Shown here: piece after piece, positions 18,100-30,411 of the stretch
Layout: each line of letters begins with the position of its first letter
Numbering within the stretch: position 1 is the stretch's first letter
Assembly (NCBI RefSeq): GCF_944380975.1
Contig: NZ_CALWJK010000017.1
Coordinates: forward strand, 1 to 41,688
Length of the DNA stretch: 41,688 nt
Direction: 5' to 3'
From: an uncultured Agathobaculum sp.
Lineage (GTDB): Bacteria; Bacillota; Clostridia; Oscillospirales; Butyricicoccaceae
Made by a program: the position numbers and the translations under genes
The notes under the pieces: generated by a model
What the model saw: the letters and a program-made list of their open reading frames with translations, nothing else
Told to the model about the DNA's origin: nothing
Database searches by the model: none

Positions 18100-19080
18100 T
18101 TAGGAACGCGAACGGAAGCTGTTATCCGGTGCAATCACAACACGACGGCCGGGCTCAGTGCCGGTCGAGTACGTGGTGACACCGTTGAAATCCTGCAGCG
18201 CGGCATGGATGATGCGGCGCTCATAGGGATTCATCGGTTCCAGCGTCATCGAGCGGTGGGACTTGACCACTTTCATTGCCATCTTGCGGGCAAGACGCTC
18301 CAGGCTCTCCGCACGCTTTTCACGATAATTCTCGGTGTTGACCGACAGACGCACATGCTCGTCCAGCGCGTTATTGAGCACCAGTGAACCAAGATACTGG
18401 ATCGCATCCAGCGTATCGCCGCGACGGCCAATGATCGGACCCATATCCGGGCCGGAAATCTCCAGACGCAGCTGGTCGCACTCGACCTGCGGCAGCGTCT
18501 TGACTTCGCCCTCGACACCCATCTTTTCGAGCAGTCCGGTGACAAAATCGGTCGCAAGCTGCTCCGCCTTCTTCATGCATTCCTCCGAAACCGGAATCAG
18601 CTCGCGCTCCTTAGGAACAGACGGCGTGATCGGACGTTCCTCACGCGGACGGCGGTCGCGACGGCCGCCGCGTTCCCGGCGCGGACGCTCCCGACGCGGC
18701 GGGCGCTCCACTTCCAGCTTTTCCGGCACAAAATCCGCGGGCGCAGCCTTGACCAGACGCGGCGTATCATCCTCATCCGTAATGGACAACTTCTGCGGCT
18801 TGGCAGCGGGCTTTTCTTCCTTTGCCGGCTTTTCCGCACGATGCGGCTTTGCGGGTTTCTCCACAGTGATGTGGACAGGTTCCGCCTTCTTGACCGGCTC
18901 ATCCGGCACCTCATAGGTGACGCGCACGCGCGCGGGCGTTGCGCCGATGCCGAGAAATCCCTTTTTGCCGTTATCCAGAACCTCTACCGATACATCATCC
19001 CGGTCCATACCGAGCTGCTTGAGCGCTGCTTCAATGGCAGCGTCGCGGGTATCGCCCGTGGTTTCGATAAATTTCTCCAT
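18100..19080 (-). CDS. jag: Jag/KhpB RNA-binding protein
   Basis: A 326-residue protein. The Jag N-terminal domain (residues 1-52) has the KKGFLGIG motif. A long charged linker rich in Lys, Pro, Glu and then Arg spans about 60-170. A KH domain with GPIIGRRGDTLDAIQ and a C-terminal R3H domain (NPYERRIIHAAL) follow. Jag/KhpB/EloR binds RNA, often with KhpA, and affects cell elongation and division in Firmicutes. It begins three bases after the yidC stop, the standard yidC-jag pair. Confidence 0.94.
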   Translation of the reverse strand: MEKFIETTGDTRDAAIEAALKQLGMDRDDVSVEVLDNGKKGFLGIGATPARVRVTYEVPDEPVKKAEPVHITVEKPAKPHRAEKPAKEEKPAAKPQKLSITDEDDTPRLVKAAPADFVPEKLEVERPPRRERPRRERGGRRDRRPREERPITPSVPKERELIPVSEECMKKAEQLATDFVTGLLEKMGVEGEVKTLPQVECDQLRLEISGPDMGPIIGRRGDTLDAIQYLGSLVLNNALDEHVRLSVNTENYREKRAESLERLARKMAMKVVKSHRSMTLEPMNPYERRIIHAALQDFNGVTTYSTGTEPGRRVVIAPDNSFRSRS

Positions 19081-19083
19081 AAC

Positions 19084-20058
19084 TTACTTGTCCCCCTTCT
19101 TTTTCTTCGCGTTCTGGGACTGTTCCTGCTGGGCCGCTTTGTGCGCCGCGCGCTTGGCTTCCTTTTCCGCCGCGATGCGCGCAGACTCTTCCGCGTCCTT
19201 CTTCTCCTTCTTGCCGCGCAGGTAGGTCGTCAGCACGATTTCCTGCACACAGGAGAATACGTTGTTGAAAATCCAGTAAATACCGATCGTGCCCGGCAGA
19301 ATAAAGCCGAAATACAAGGACATGAGCGGCATGATGAGATTCATCATCTTCAGCTGGCTGGCTGCCGCGCTGTTCTGGGTACCCTGCATCTTCTGCATGA
19401 CAAAGCTTGCCAAAAATGCAGTTGCACCCGACAGGATCGGGATGACCCACAGAATGCTCGGATTGAAAATAGACGGCGTCTGCGCCAGATTCAAACCGAG
19501 GAAGCTGAAATCAATATTGAGCAGCTCACCTGCACCGTTGGTGATGTTGGTCACCGTATCCGGCCACACGCCGCCATTCTGCGTGAACAGGTCGCCCAAC
19601 TTTTCGGCAATTGTGATCTGGCCATAGTAATCGGCGGACGCCATATCAACGCCCACCAGCGAGCCAAGCTGCGAGATCACATCGTCACTAAAGCCCATCA
19701 TGAACTTGAGCGGCTGCTGTACCGCATAGTACAGACCCATCATGATCGGCAACGGAATAAACTGCGGCAGACAGCCGGACATCGGATTGACGCCATGCTT
19801 ATCATACAGCTTCTGCATTTCCTCGTTGAGCTTGACGCGGTTGTTTGCATACTTCTTCTGCAGCTGCTGCATTTCCGCGTTGAGCGCATTCATGGCAAGC
19901 ATGCTCTTTTTGCCCTTGATCGCCAGCGGAATACAAATCAGCTTAACGATCAAAGCAAACAGGATGACCGCAAGACCATACGAGCCAACCGCCTTAAAGA
20001 TTGCCAACAGGATCAGACCAAGCGGCCTGACGATGACAAGTCCGAAAATTTCTCCCAT
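19084..20058 (-). CDS. yidC: Membrane protein insertase YidC/OxaA
   Basis: A 324-residue insertase of the short Gram-positive form but without a lipoprotein signal. It has five membrane segments, a cytoplasmic coiled hairpin (ALNAEMQQLQKKY) after the first, and NPMSGCLPQFIPLPIMMGLY, which carries the conserved Oxa1 signature. A central loop of about 50 residues (residues 135-185) between membrane segments is longer than in Bacillus SpoIIIJ. The lysine-rich tail (NAKKKKGDK) can contact ribosomes. It inserts proteins alone or with SecYEG. Start: ATG after GGAGG. Confidence 0.95.
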   Translation of the reverse strand: MGEIFGLVIVRPLGLILLAIFKAVGSYGLAVILFALIVKLICIPLAIKGKKSMLAMNALNAEMQQLQKKYANNRVKLNEEMQKLYDKHGVNPMSGCLPQFIPLPIMMGLYYAVQQPLKFMMGFSDDVISQLGSLVGVDMASADYYGQITIAEKLGDLFTQNGGVWPDTVTNITNGAGELLNIDFSFLGLNLAQTPSIFNPSILWVIPILSGATAFLASFVMQKMQGTQNSAAASQLKMMNLIMPLMSLYFGFILPGTIGIYWIFNNVFSCVQEIVLTTYLRGKKEKKDAEESARIAAEKEAKRAAHKAAQQEQSQNAKKKKGDK

Positions 20059-20099
20059 ATAAACCTCCGTAGGGTTGTTTGTTCATTCGTAAAACGAAA

Positions 20100-20113
20100 T
20101 GGAACCGGTTCCA
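20100..20113. repeat. Perfect 14-bp palindrome between yidD and yidC
   Basis: TGGAACCGGTTCCA lies in the 76-base yidD-yidC gap. It could be a protein-binding site, but no promoter elements are clear around it. Confidence 0.4.
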
Positions 20114-20134
20114 CCCACTCTTTTTCTCCCTTCG

Positions 20135-20347
20135 TTACGGCACGGGGTCATATGGCCCGCGTTTGGAGAAGGGATGGCACCGGCAGATGCGTTTAAACGC
20201 CAGCCAGCCGCCTTTGAGCGCGCCGTATTTCTCAATCGCTTCGATCGCATATTGCGAGCAGGTCGGGATATAACGGCAGCAAGGTGGCTTGGTCGGTGAA
20301 ATATGCCGACGGTAAAATCGGATTGCCGCCAGCAAAAAACGCTTCAT
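20135..20347 (-). CDS. yidD: YidD membrane insertion factor
   Basis: A 70-residue protein. It has the family pattern [47 protein letters not shown] and the final GPYDPVP. The Cys and basic residues are conserved in the family, which aids membrane protein insertion near YidC. It overlaps the rnpA stop by ATGA. Confidence 0.95.
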   Translation of the reverse strand: MKRFLLAAIRFYRRHISPTKPPCCRYIPTCSQYAIEAIEKYGALKGGWLAFKRICRCHPFSKRGPYDPVP

Positions 20348-20688
20348 GACCGAGCTGCCGCGACTTTGTTTTCCTGCAAAGCCCGCAGCAGCGATTTCTC
20401 AATTTCCAAATAAGTTGCGCCCACCGCGCGGCTGCGCGCGACGAGCACCAGATCCACGCCCACCGCAAATTCGTCCTCGTGCAGACGATATGCCTCACGG
20501 AACAGGCGTTTGACGCGGTTTCTCTGCACCGCGCCAGCCAGCTTTGCGCTGACCGTCAGCCCCAACCGGTTATACCCCAAACGGTTCTTCCGGCAGTACA
20601 GCACCAAATGCCGCCCTGCCGTGGAAGTCCCGCGGTGATACAATCGCCGGAACTCATGGTTTTCCTTCAAGGATATGGTGTGTTTCAT
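20344..20688 (-). CDS. rnpA: Ribonuclease P protein component
   Basis: A 114-residue basic protein with the RNR signature [12 protein letters not shown] after [14 protein letters not shown]. It is the protein subunit that helps RNase P RNA cleave tRNA 5' leaders. The start follows GAGGAGAAAAAG. Unlike many genomes, rpmH is not directly adjacent: 283 bases and a terminator intervene. Confidence 0.95.
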   Translation of the reverse strand: MKHTISLKENHEFRRLYHRGTSTAGRHLVLYCRKNRLGYNRLGLTVSAKLAGAVQRNRVKRLFREAYRLHEDEFAVGVDLVLVARSRAVGATYLEIEKSLLRALQENKVAAARS

Positions 20689-20886
20689 CTTTTTCTCCTC
20701 GTTTTTCCGATGCCCGGGAAAAAACGGAAGGTAACGCCCGATTGGGAGTTATCCCAATTTCTTTGCAGCTAAGTATGTTTTGCAAAGCTGGCCGCATCGC
20801 TTTTGTTCCGGCGGATACGACCCAAACCCTTTTCGCCGGTTTCCTTCGTCAAAGAGAAGAACATTTCAGCTTGTCCGTTCCCTGAC
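20689..20886 (-). other. rnpA leader region, non-coding
   Basis: No credible gene is seen. It contains a perfect 7-bp hairpin with a 4-base loop (20741-20747/20752-20758) and an inverted repeat CTTTGCA/TGCAAAG (20761-20767/20781-20787). It must hold the rnpA-yidD-yidC-jag promoter if the rpmH terminator is efficient, but I cannot point to a convincing -35/-10 pair. Confidence 0.5.
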
Positions 20887-20923
20887 AAAAGAAAAAGCGA
20901 ACCGCAGGATAAAGCGGCTCGCT
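20887..20923 (-). terminator. Terminator after rpmH
   Basis: A 10-bp stem (20914-20923/20896-20905) with one G-U pair when read on the minus strand is followed by TTTTTCTTTT. Confidence 0.88.
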
Positions 20924-20971
20924 TCGTTTTTCCTTCGCGCCGCCGGCGCGTATTGAAAAATCGGTTTTCGC

Positions 20972-21106
20972 TTAGTGCGTCAGGCGTGCGCGGCCCTTGG
21001 CACGGCGACGGGCCAATACCTTGCGGCCGTTCGACGTACGCATACGCTTACGGAAACCATGCTCCTTGGAGCGCTGACGCTTCTTGGGCTGATAGGTTCT
21101 CTTCAT
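20972..21106 (-). CDS. rpmH: Ribosomal protein bL34
   Basis: A 44-residue protein, [20 protein letters not shown] then [19 protein letters not shown], the standard L34 sequence of the large ribosomal subunit. I start at the ATG at 21106 with GGGAGGT upstream; the frame is open further but without support. It has its own promoter and terminator and lies divergently from dnaA, as expected near oriC. Confidence 0.97.
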   Translation of the reverse strand: MKRTYQPKKRQRSKEHGFRKRMRTSNGRKVLARRRAKGRARLTH

Positions 21107-21215
21107 TTCTTCGTGCACCTCCCTGTTTATAGATTTACGGATGGGCACCGGCATAGGTCCGGCGCGAGACGCGGGCATATGCCGCTGCCTGTCCGCAGAA
21201 TATGAGACAATAAAT

Positions 21216-21244
21216 ATTATCCTATAGAAGCACCAAAATGTCAA
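21216..21244 (-). promoter_or_regulatory. rpmH promoter
   Basis: Minus strand TTGACA (21244-21239), 17 bases, GATAAT (21221-21216). The leader to the ATG is about 100 bases. Confidence 0.88.
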
Positions 21245-21256
21245 GGATTTTTTGTG

Positions 21257-21348
21257 TTTTCAACATCTTTTCAACATCTTGGGGAAAAGTTTCAAAATCA
21301 CACTATACATTGGGCTGCCAAACGAAAAAATACAAAATTTTATACACA
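21257..21348. repeat. dnaA upstream region: tandem 11-mers and a DnaA box
   Basis: Two head-to-tail copies of TTTTCAACATC (21257-21267, 21268-21278) are followed by AT-rich DNA and TTATACACA (21340-21348), which fits the relaxed DnaA box TTATNCACA. A weaker box on the other strand is at 21363-21371. This is the likely upstream half of the origin or the DnaA autoregulatory site. Confidence 0.6.
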
Positions 21349-21380
21349 AATTTCCGCACAGCTGTGTAAAACCCTTGCTG

Positions 21381-21409
21381 TTGAATCCGCCCGAGACTTG
21401 TGCTATTAT
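21381..21409 (+). promoter_or_regulatory. dnaA promoter
   Basis: TTGAAT, 17 bases, TATTAT with an extended TG two bases before the -10. It lies close downstream of the DnaA boxes, so autoregulation by DnaA is likely. Confidence 0.75.
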
Positions 21410-21447
21410 ATTATTATCTATGTACTTATATCGACAGGAGGCGCCCC

Positions 21448-22728
21448 ATGGCTAATAATATATTGGAAATGGCGCTCGAACGCCTTGAACGCGATTTCCC
21501 GCCGTCCAGCCTTTCCGCCTGGTTCGACGATGCAACGGTTGTTTCTTTTACGGACAACCGTTTGATTTTGCATTCTCCGGTCCAGTTCAAAAAAGAATTT
21601 ATCGACCAGAAATTCATCGAGCCGCTGCAAAATGCACTGTATGAGCTGACGGGCGACCCGACAACCGTTGTGGTCGTCACCGGCGAGTACACCGCGCCGA
21701 GCACCAGCTCTTCTCCGTATGATGACTATACCTTTGAACGGTTCATCGTCGGTTCGAGCAACAAGTTTGCACATGCGGCAGCGCTTGCGGTTGCGCAGCG
21801 TCCGGCAGCGGAAAATAACCCACTATTTATCTACGGTAACTCCGGACTGGGCAAAACCCACTTGATGTACGCGATTGCGAACGTTTTGCGCCGCACGCAT
21901 CCGGAATTCCGCATCATCTACGTCAAGGGCGAGGACTTCACCAACGAGCTGATCACCGCGATTCAGGAAGGTAACGTGCAAACCTTCCGCAACAAATACC
22001 GCATGGTGGACCTGCTGCTGTTGGACGACGTGCAGTTCATCGCAGGTAAAGAGCGCACGCAGGAAGAATTTTTCCATACGTTCAATGCGCTGTACGAGGC
22101 AAAAAAGCAGATCGTACTGACCTCCGACCGGCCGCCCAAGGAAATCAATACCTTGGAAGACCGCATGAAAACCCGTTTCGAATGGGGCCTGCTGGCGGAT
22201 ATCCAGCCGCCGGATTTTGAAACCCGTATCGCCATCATCCGCGATAAAGCGGTCAAGATGGGGGTCGACCTGCCTGACGACGTTTCTACCTACATCGCAG
22301 AGAATATTCAGGCAAACATCCGTCAGCTGGAAGGCGCAGTCAAGAAAATCAAAGCCATGCATGAGCTAATGGGCGAACGCATCACAGTCTCGCTGGCGGA
22401 AAACGCGATCGATGCCCTGCGTATCGAAAATCCCGGCCTCAATCCCACGCCGGAACGCATCATGGAGGCCGTCGCCAACTATTTCTATATCCCTGTCGAG
22501 CAGATGATCTCGCAAAACCGTTCCAAGGACGTTGCCTATCCGCGCCAGATGGCCATGTATATGATCCGTCAGGAACTCGAATACTCCTTCCCCGATATTG
22601 CAAAGATTTTCAAGCGCGACCATACCACGGTCATGCATGCGTGCAACAAAATCGAGGAGGAGCGCAAAAACTCCCGAGAGACCGAAGAGGTCATCAAAAA
22701 GCTGCATAATAACATCCGCGGGGAATAA
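21448..22728 (+). CDS. dnaA: Replication initiator DnaA
   Basis: A 426-residue DnaA. Domain I spans about 1-75, a very short domain II linker (about 80-90, Ser/Thr/Pro-rich) follows, then the AAA+ domain with GNSGLGKT at 130-137, LLLDDVQF and SDRPPKEI, and domain IV with FKRDHTTVMHACNKI, the DnaA-box recognition helix. It binds oriC and opens the duplex. The start is the ATG at 21448 with AGGAGG. The linker is shorter than in Bacillus. It heads the rightward co-directional gene set. Confidence 0.98.
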   Translation: MANNILEMALERLERDFPPSSLSAWFDDATVVSFTDNRLILHSPVQFKKEFIDQKFIEPLQNALYELTGDPTTVVVVTGEYTAPSTSSSPYDDYTFERFIVGSSNKFAHAAALAVAQRPAAENNPLFIYGNSGLGKTHLMYAIANVLRRTHPEFRIIYVKGEDFTNELITAIQEGNVQTFRNKYRMVDLLLLDDVQFIAGKERTQEEFFHTFNALYEAKKQIVLTSDRPPKEINTLEDRMKTRFEWGLLADIQPPDFETRIAIIRDKAVKMGVDLPDDVSTYIAENIQANIRQLEGAVKKIKAMHELMGERITVSLAENAIDALRIENPGLNPTPERIMEAVANYFYIPVEQMISQNRSKDVAYPRQMAMYMIRQELEYSFPDIAKIFKRDHTTVMHACNKIEEERKNSRETEEVIKKLHNNIRGE

Positions 22729-22958
22729 AAAATCTATCCACATATCCCTGTGGATTCCACAAGAGTTGTCCTGTGGATAAAAAAACAAACTGTGGAAGCT
22801 GTGGAGCGCATAAAATTCATCCACATCCTCCTGTGTACGACATTTCCCGCACCACGTCTGGCTTTTCACCGTTTTTCCCCAATTTCCCCAGCCCCTACTA
22901 CTACGATAAAATCCTATCCTGTTTTTTCTTACGATTTCCAAAGAAAGAGGAACGACCG
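22729..22958. other. oriC: DnaA-box cluster, GC spacer and DnaA-trio
   Basis: DnaA boxes: 22734-22742 (CTATCCACA), 22772-22780 (perfect, minus strand), 22817-22825 (TCATCCACA), plus weaker matches at 22749-22757, 22791-22799 and 22832-22840. Then two TTTCCCCA units 9 bp apart (22874, 22883) form a GC-rich spacer. Next comes CTACTACTACGATAAAA (22895-22911), three CTA triplets that match the DnaA-trio strand-opening element, running into AT-rich DNA before dnaN. The layout is that of the dnaA-dnaN half of a Bacillus-type origin. Confidence 0.85.
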
Positions 22959-24068
22959 ATGAAATTCTCCTGTGAAAAAGAAACACTGCTCAGCCTGATC
23001 GGTACTGCCTCCCGTGCCGTTACCGGCAAAAGCGCTATGCCGCTGCTCGAAGGCCTACTCATCACCGCAGAAACCGATTCGCTGACTATGACCGGCTACG
23101 ATCTTTCCATGGGCATTCGAACCACAGCTGAAGCTGACATTGTCGAACCCGGCAGCATTGTGCTCAATGCAAAGCTGTTTTACGACATTGTACGCAAGCT
23201 GCCGCAGGATGTTGTCTATTTGGAAACCGATGACAAACTGCTGACCACCATCAAATGCGGCCGCGCTGTATTCAACTTGGTCGCTACCGAAGCCGACGAA
23301 TACCCGGCTTTGGCTGAGGTTTCCGCCGATACCGACTTTTCCCTGCCGCAGTCTATCCTCAAAAGCATGATCGCACAAACGATTTTCTCAGTATCCGACA
23401 ACGAATCCAAACCCATCCACACTGGCTGCTTGTTTGAACTAGAAGCCAACCGCCTGAACGTGGTTGCAGTCGACGGCTATCGTCTGTCCGTGCGCCGTGA
23501 AACCGTGGAAGGTATTTCCGGGGACATGAAATTTGTCGTGCCCGGCCCGTCTTTGCGCGAAATCGAACGCATTTTAACCGAAGAGGACGGCGATGTAGAG
23601 ATTTTCCCCGATCGAAAGAACATTTTGTTCCGCATCGGCGGTACAACGCTCATTACCCGTCTGATCGACGGTGAATTTCTCAATTACCGCGCGGCAATTC
23701 CGTCGGAATTTGAATATGTCGTCAAGGCGGATCGCCACGAACTGATCACCTGCATCGAACGTGTGTCGCTGATCGTGTCGGAAAAGCTGAAAAATCCCGT
23801 TCGTTTCCATTTTGACGGCTCTTATGTGCAAATGTCGTGCATTACCGCCGTTGGCAAGAGCTATGACGAATGCGCGTTTGAAGGCACGATCGACGATCTG
23901 GAAATCGGTTTTAACAACCGCTATATTCTGGACGCGCTGCGTGCCGCCGGTGATGATACCGTCAAAGTGCAGCTCAAAGGCGCTCTCAACCCGATCGTCA
24001 TTTCGCCGCTCGAAGGTGATAAATACACTTATTTGGTGCTGCCCGTGAGGTTGAAAGCCAATGACTGA
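22959..24068 (+). CDS. dnaN: DNA polymerase III beta sliding clamp
   Basis: A 369-residue clamp with three repeated domains, starting [14 protein letters not shown] and ending in the typical LPVRLK. It encircles DNA and tethers polymerase and repair partners. The frame is open 62 codons into the origin region, but that part is not clamp-like; the ATG at 22959 has an AGAGGAA site. Its last 8 bases overlap the next gene. Confidence 0.97.
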   Translation: MKFSCEKETLLSLIGTASRAVTGKSAMPLLEGLLITAETDSLTMTGYDLSMGIRTTAEADIVEPGSIVLNAKLFYDIVRKLPQDVVYLETDDKLLTTIKCGRAVFNLVATEADEYPALAEVSADTDFSLPQSILKSMIAQTIFSVSDNESKPIHTGCLFELEANRLNVVAVDGYRLSVRRETVEGISGDMKFVVPGPSLREIERILTEEDGDVEIFPDRKNILFRIGGTTLITRLIDGEFLNYRAAIPSEFEYVVKADRHELITCIERVSLIVSEKLKNPVRFHFDGSYVQMSCITAVGKSYDECAFEGTIDDLEIGFNNRYILDALRAAGDDTVKVQLKGALNPIVISPLEGDKYTYLVLPVRLKAND

Positions 24069-24267
24069 GATTAAAATAGAGACAGAATTCATTAAATTGG
24101 ATGCTTTGTTAAAATTTGCTAATTTAGTGATGTCCGGCGGCGAGGCTAAAATCCGCATTGCCGAAGGTGAAGTGCTGGTAAATGGCGAAAGCTGCACCAT
24201 GCGCGGCAAAAAACTGCACCCGGGCGATACTGTGACACTCGACGGTGAAACCGTCAAAATCGTATGA
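24061..24267 (+). CDS. S4-domain RNA-binding protein, YaaA/RlbA family
   Basis: A 68-residue S4-like fold ([32 protein letters not shown] then [10 protein letters not shown]). Bacillus yaaA, at the same place between dnaN and recF, is thought to act in large-subunit assembly. It is coupled on both sides: its start lies inside dnaN and its stop overlaps the recF ATG by four bases. Confidence 0.92.
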   Translation: MTEIKIETEFIKLDALLKFANLVMSGGEAKIRIAEGEVLVNGESCTMRGKKLHPGDTVTLDGETVKIV

Positions 24268-25364
24268 ATATCCGTTCTTTGGAGCTGGAACAGTTCCGAA
24301 ATTATGAGCAGGCGCGGTTTGTATTCGATCCGGCGGTCAACCTGATCTGCGGCGAAAACGGACAGGGAAAAACCAACCTGCTCGAAGCCGCTGCCGCCTG
24401 CTCCACCATGCGTTTGTTCCGCACAGCACAGAAAAAAGAGGGGCTGCGCTTTGGAGAAAATCACGCGCGTATTTTAGCCGATTTTCAGGCACAAGGGCGC
24501 GATTTTGCGCTGGAACTGCGCCTTTCGCGCACAAAATCTATGGAAATTTATAAAAACGGCGTGCGGCAGAAGCGGCAGGCCGATGCGCAGGGGCTTTTGA
24601 AAACCGTTCTGTTCTGTCCGGAGGATCTCATGCTGGTGCGGCAGGGCGCGGGTGCAAGACGGCGATTTCTGGATACCGCGCTGTGCCAGCTGCGGCCATA
24701 CTATGCGCGCTATTTGGAGGAATATAACCGCCTGCATGAACACAAAACCCGCATCCTGCGCGACAGTGAGGAAAAGCCCTCACTGCTCTCGATGTGGGAG
24801 GATTTTTCGCTGCGCATGGCGCATATCGGCGCGCAAATTATCCGTTATCGCGCCTATTACTGTAAAAAACTGCTCCAAGCGGCAGCTACTGTCTATGCCG
24901 ATATTGCACCGCAGGAGGTGCTCTCGGGTGAGTATCAAACCGTCTCCTCGGTGACCGATCCCTTTGCATCGGAAAAGCAGATCGAACAGGAGCTGATCGA
25001 CCACGTTTTAAGCCATAAACAGGCTGAAATCGCGGCACGCAGCTGTCTTTCCGGCCCGCATAAGGACGATTTGGTGCTGCTGCTTGATGGGCGCAGCGCC
25101 GCGTCCTACGGCTCGCAGGGGCAGGTGCGCACCTGTACGCTGTCCTTAAAGCTTGCTGAGCGTGAGCTGTTTTTCGGGGAGGACGGCGAGTATCCGGTTT
25201 TGCTGCTCGATGACGTACTTTCCGAGCTGGATCGCCGGCGGCAGGACTTTGTGTTAAACCGCATTTCGGCCGGTCAGGTCATGATTACCTGCTGCGAGGA
25301 CGGTATTTCGGATAAGCTGCGCGCTGGCGCGGTTTTCCAAATACAAAATGGTAAAATCATTTAA
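24264..25364 (+). CDS. recF: Recombination mediator RecF
   Basis: A 366-residue SMC-like ATPase. Walker A is GENGQGKTN at 30-38, the signature is [10 protein letters not shown], and Walker B is [11 protein letters not shown]. RecF helps RecO and RecR load RecA at gaps. ATGA overlap with the S4 gene keeps the conserved dnaA-dnaN-S4-recF order. Confidence 0.96.
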   Translation: MNIRSLELEQFRNYEQARFVFDPAVNLICGENGQGKTNLLEAAAACSTMRLFRTAQKKEGLRFGENHARILADFQAQGRDFALELRLSRTKSMEIYKNGVRQKRQADAQGLLKTVLFCPEDLMLVRQGAGARRRFLDTALCQLRPYYARYLEEYNRLHEHKTRILRDSEEKPSLLSMWEDFSLRMAHIGAQIIRYRAYYCKKLLQAAATVYADIAPQEVLSGEYQTVSSVTDPFASEKQIEQELIDHVLSHKQAEIAARSCLSGPHKDDLVLLLDGRSAASYGSQGQVRTCTLSLKLAERELFFGEDGEYPVLLLDDVLSELDRRRQDFVLNRISAGQVMITCCEDGISDKLRAGAVFQIQNGKII

Positions 25365-25539
25365 GTTTTTCCGTCTGTTTGGTACACAAAACCTGAAAAA
25401 AGTGGTATAATCAGAATAGAATACAGCCCGAGGGACAGACCGGCGGACGAGCCTCCGCGCGGCGGCTGAAAAAACCCGCGCGCGGTCGTTTTGCGGTCTG
25501 TTATTTTGTCCATTTTGTGGGAAAACAGGAGGATATTCC
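25365..25539 (+). promoter_or_regulatory. remB promoter and structured leader
   Basis: TATAAT at 25406-25411 with TGG before it is an extended -10; the -35 is poor. The leader RNA contains an 8-bp outer stem (25435-25442/25494-25501). Inside it, two hairpins share bases: 25443-25447/25454-25458 and 25455-25461/25479-25485. They cannot form together, so the leader may switch between folds. No known riboswitch is recognised. Confidence 0.55.
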
Positions 25540-27790
<2,251 letters not shown>

Positions 27791-27837
27791 TGCGCGGACG
27801 GTATGCATAATAACGCCAACAATTCCGGAGGCAAAGA

Positions 27838-30405
27838 ATGAGTCAAGAATACGAACAGCAAAAAATATTGCAGGTCGATCTCGAAAAAGAGATGAAAAAG
27901 AGCTACATCGACTATGCGATGAGCGTTATTGTAGGCCGTGCGCTGCCCGATGTGCGCGACGGCTTAAAGCCGGTACACCGCCGCATCCTGTATGCGATGT
28001 ACGAGGACGGCCTGACCTCGGATAAGCCCTACCGTAAGTCTGCAACGACCGTCGGTAATGTGCTCGGCCGCTATCATCCGCACGGCGACGCGTCGGTTTA
28101 TGATGCTTTGGTGCGTCTGGCGCAGCCCTTTTCGCTGCACTATCCGCTGATCGACGGCCACGGCAACTTCGGTTCGGTCGACGGCGACCCCCCGGCAGCT
28201 TACCGTTATACCGAGGCCCGTATGGCCAAGCTGGCAAATTACATGCTGGCCGATATCAAGAAAAACACGGTCGACTTTGAGCCGAACTTTGACGAAGAGC
28301 GGCAGGAGCCGGTCGTGCTGCCGTCGCGTTTCCCGAACCTGCTGGTCAATGGCTCGTCGGGTATTGCGGTCGGTATGGCAACCAACATCCCGCCGCACAA
28401 CCTGACTGAGGTCGTGGATGGCATCTGCTATGTGATCGACCACCCGGAAGCCGAGATGGACGAGATCTGTCAGTTCATCAAGGGGCCGGACTTCCCGACC
28501 GGCGGCGTCATCATGGGCCGCAGCGGCATCCGCGCGGCGTATGCGACCGGCCGCGGCAAAATCAAAGTGCGTGCCAAGACCGAGATTGTGGATTTGCCGA
28601 ACGGCAAGAGCCAGATTCTCATTACCGAGATTCCTTACATGGTCAACAAGGCGCGTCTGGTTGAATCCATGGCGAACCTCGTCAAGGATAAGCGCGTCGA
28701 TGGCATCACCAACATTCAGGACCATTCCTCGCGCGAGGGCATGCAGATCGTGGTCGATATCCGCCGCGATGCCAACGCGCAGGTCATTTTGAACCAGCTG
28801 TTCACCTATACGCAGCTGGAGGACACCATTTCGATGATCCATATTGCGCTGGTGCCGGGTGCATCGGGCAAGCTGCAGCCGCGCGTGCTCACGCTGCGGC
28901 AGATCATCGACCAGTATGTTGCTTTCCAGAAGGACGTCGTCGAGCGCCGCACGCGCTTTGACCTCAAGAAAGCGCAGGATCGCGCGCACATTCTGGAAGG
29001 TCTCAAGGTGGCCACCGATAATATTGACCGCATCATTGCCATCATCCGCGCATCCAAAAACGAAGCGGAAGCCAAGGTAAACCTGATGGCAGAGCCGTTC
29101 TGGATCGACCAGATTGCGTTGCTCGGCATCGTGGATGGCTCGGAGCACTTCGAGTTCCACCTCGACGAGCCGCAGGCACAGGCGATCGTGGATATGCGTC
29201 TGGGCCGTCTGTCCGGTCTGGAGCAGGAGAAGATCAACGACGAATACAAGGAACTCGAGGGCAAAATCGCGGGCTTTGAGGATATTTTGTCGTGCGACGC
29301 GAATATTCTCGCAGTCGTTAAGGCAGAATTGCAGGAGATCAAGCAGAAATACGGCGATGAACGTCATACCGAGATCGCCAATGTCGCGGATGAGATCGAC
29401 ATTGAGGATTTGATCGAGGAGCAGACCTGCGCTTATACGCTGACCCACTTCGGCTATATCAAGCGTCAGCCGACCTCGGTTTACCGCGCGCAGCGGCGCG
29501 GCGGCCGCGGCGTGTCCGCGATGAGCACGCGCGAAGAGGACTTTGCCAAGGATATCTTCACCGCCTCGACGCATGACACCATTTTGTTCTTCTCCGACCG
29601 CGGCAAGGTTTATAAGCTCAAGGGCTATCAGATTCCCGAAACCGGCCGCTCCGCGAAGGGCATGAATATCGTCAACCTTCTCGAGTTGGAAAGCGACGAG
29701 AAAATCACTGCGATGTTTGCCATCAAGGAGTTTGCAGACGACAAATTCCTGTTCTTTGTCACCCGGCAGGGCGTTGCCAAGCGCGTGGTGCTGTCCGATT
29801 TGCAGAATATCCGCCGCGCAGGTCTACGCGCGCTCAACCTCAATGAGGACGACGCACTCGTCGATGTGCGCCTGACGGACGGCGAGCAGAACATTCTGAT
29901 TGCAACGCATGAGGGCCGTGCGGTTTGCTTCGACGAGAACGAAGTGCGCGCAATGGGCCGTACAGCGACCGGTGTGCGCGGTATTCGCCTGAGCGAAGGC
30001 GATTATGTTGTTGGCGCAGCGCGGGCGCGCAAGGGCGCTTATGTGCTGTCGATCACCGAGAACGGCTACGGCAAGCGCACGCCTGTCGAGGAGTTCACCA
30101 TCCATCACCGCGGCGGCGGCGGCATGATGCTGCATAACCTGACCGCAAAGACCGGTCTGGTCGCCGGCATTGCAGTCGTGGACAGCGAAAATGACGTGAT
30201 GATTATTACGGATGACGGCGTTATCATCCGCACGGGCTGTGAGGAGATTCGCGAATGCGGCAGAGGCTCGCAGGGCGTTATCGTCATGCGCACAAGCGAG
30301 GACGTAAAGGTCATTTCGATTGCCCGGACGGACAAGCAGGAAGAGGACGAAACTGCTGAGGACAGCGAGAATACTGAAACCTCCGCAGAGACAACCGAAG
30401 AATAA
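27838..30405 (+). CDS. gyrA: DNA gyrase subunit A
   Basis: An 855-residue GyrA. The breakage-reunion domain has the catalytic Tyr124 in [10 protein letters not shown]. The C-terminal beta-pinwheel includes the GyrA box QRRGGRG, which separates it from ParC. The quinolone region reads [10 protein letters not shown]: Ala85 stands at the E. coli Ser83 position, Ser86 follows, and Asp89 matches Asp87. An acidic tail ends the protein. A terminator follows directly. GGAGG precedes the ATG. Confidence 0.98.
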   Translation: MSQEYEQQKILQVDLEKEMKKSYIDYAMSVIVGRALPDVRDGLKPVHRRILYAMYEDGLTSDKPYRKSATTVGNVLGRYHPHGDASVYDALVRLAQPFSLHYPLIDGHGNFGSVDGDPPAAYRYTEARMAKLANYMLADIKKNTVDFEPNFDEERQEPVVLPSRFPNLLVNGSSGIAVGMATNIPPHNLTEVVDGICYVIDHPEAEMDEICQFIKGPDFPTGGVIMGRSGIRAAYATGRGKIKVRAKTEIVDLPNGKSQILITEIPYMVNKARLVESMANLVKDKRVDGITNIQDHSSREGMQIVVDIRRDANAQVILNQLFTYTQLEDTISMIHIALVPGASGKLQPRVLTLRQIIDQYVAFQKDVVERRTRFDLKKAQDRAHILEGLKVATDNIDRIIAIIRASKNEAEAKVNLMAEPFWIDQIALLGIVDGSEHFEFHLDEPQAQAIVDMRLGRLSGLEQEKINDEYKELEGKIAGFEDILSCDANILAVVKAELQEIKQKYGDERHTEIANVADEIDIEDLIEEQTCAYTLTHFGYIKRQPTSVYRAQRRGGRGVSAMSTREEDFAKDIFTASTHDTILFFSDRGKVYKLKGYQIPETGRSAKGMNIVNLLELESDEKITAMFAIKEFADDKFLFFVTRQGVAKRVVLSDLQNIRRAGLRALNLNEDDALVDVRLTDGEQNILIATHEGRAVCFDENEVRAMGRTATGVRGIRLSEGDYVVGAARARKGAYVLSITENGYGKRTPVEEFTIHHRGGGGMMLHNLTAKTGLVAGIAVVDSENDVMIITDDGVIIRTGCEEIRECGRGSQGVIVMRTSEDVKVISIARTDKQEEDETAEDSENTETSAETTEE

Positions 30406-30411
30406 TACAAG

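Noticed and set aside
20709-20722. Noc-binding site around GCCCGGGAAAA
   Set aside because: Too many mismatches to ATTTCCCGGGAAAT to support.
27964-29574. 536-codon open frame antisense to gyrA
   Set aside because: Same reason; gyrA is unmistakable.
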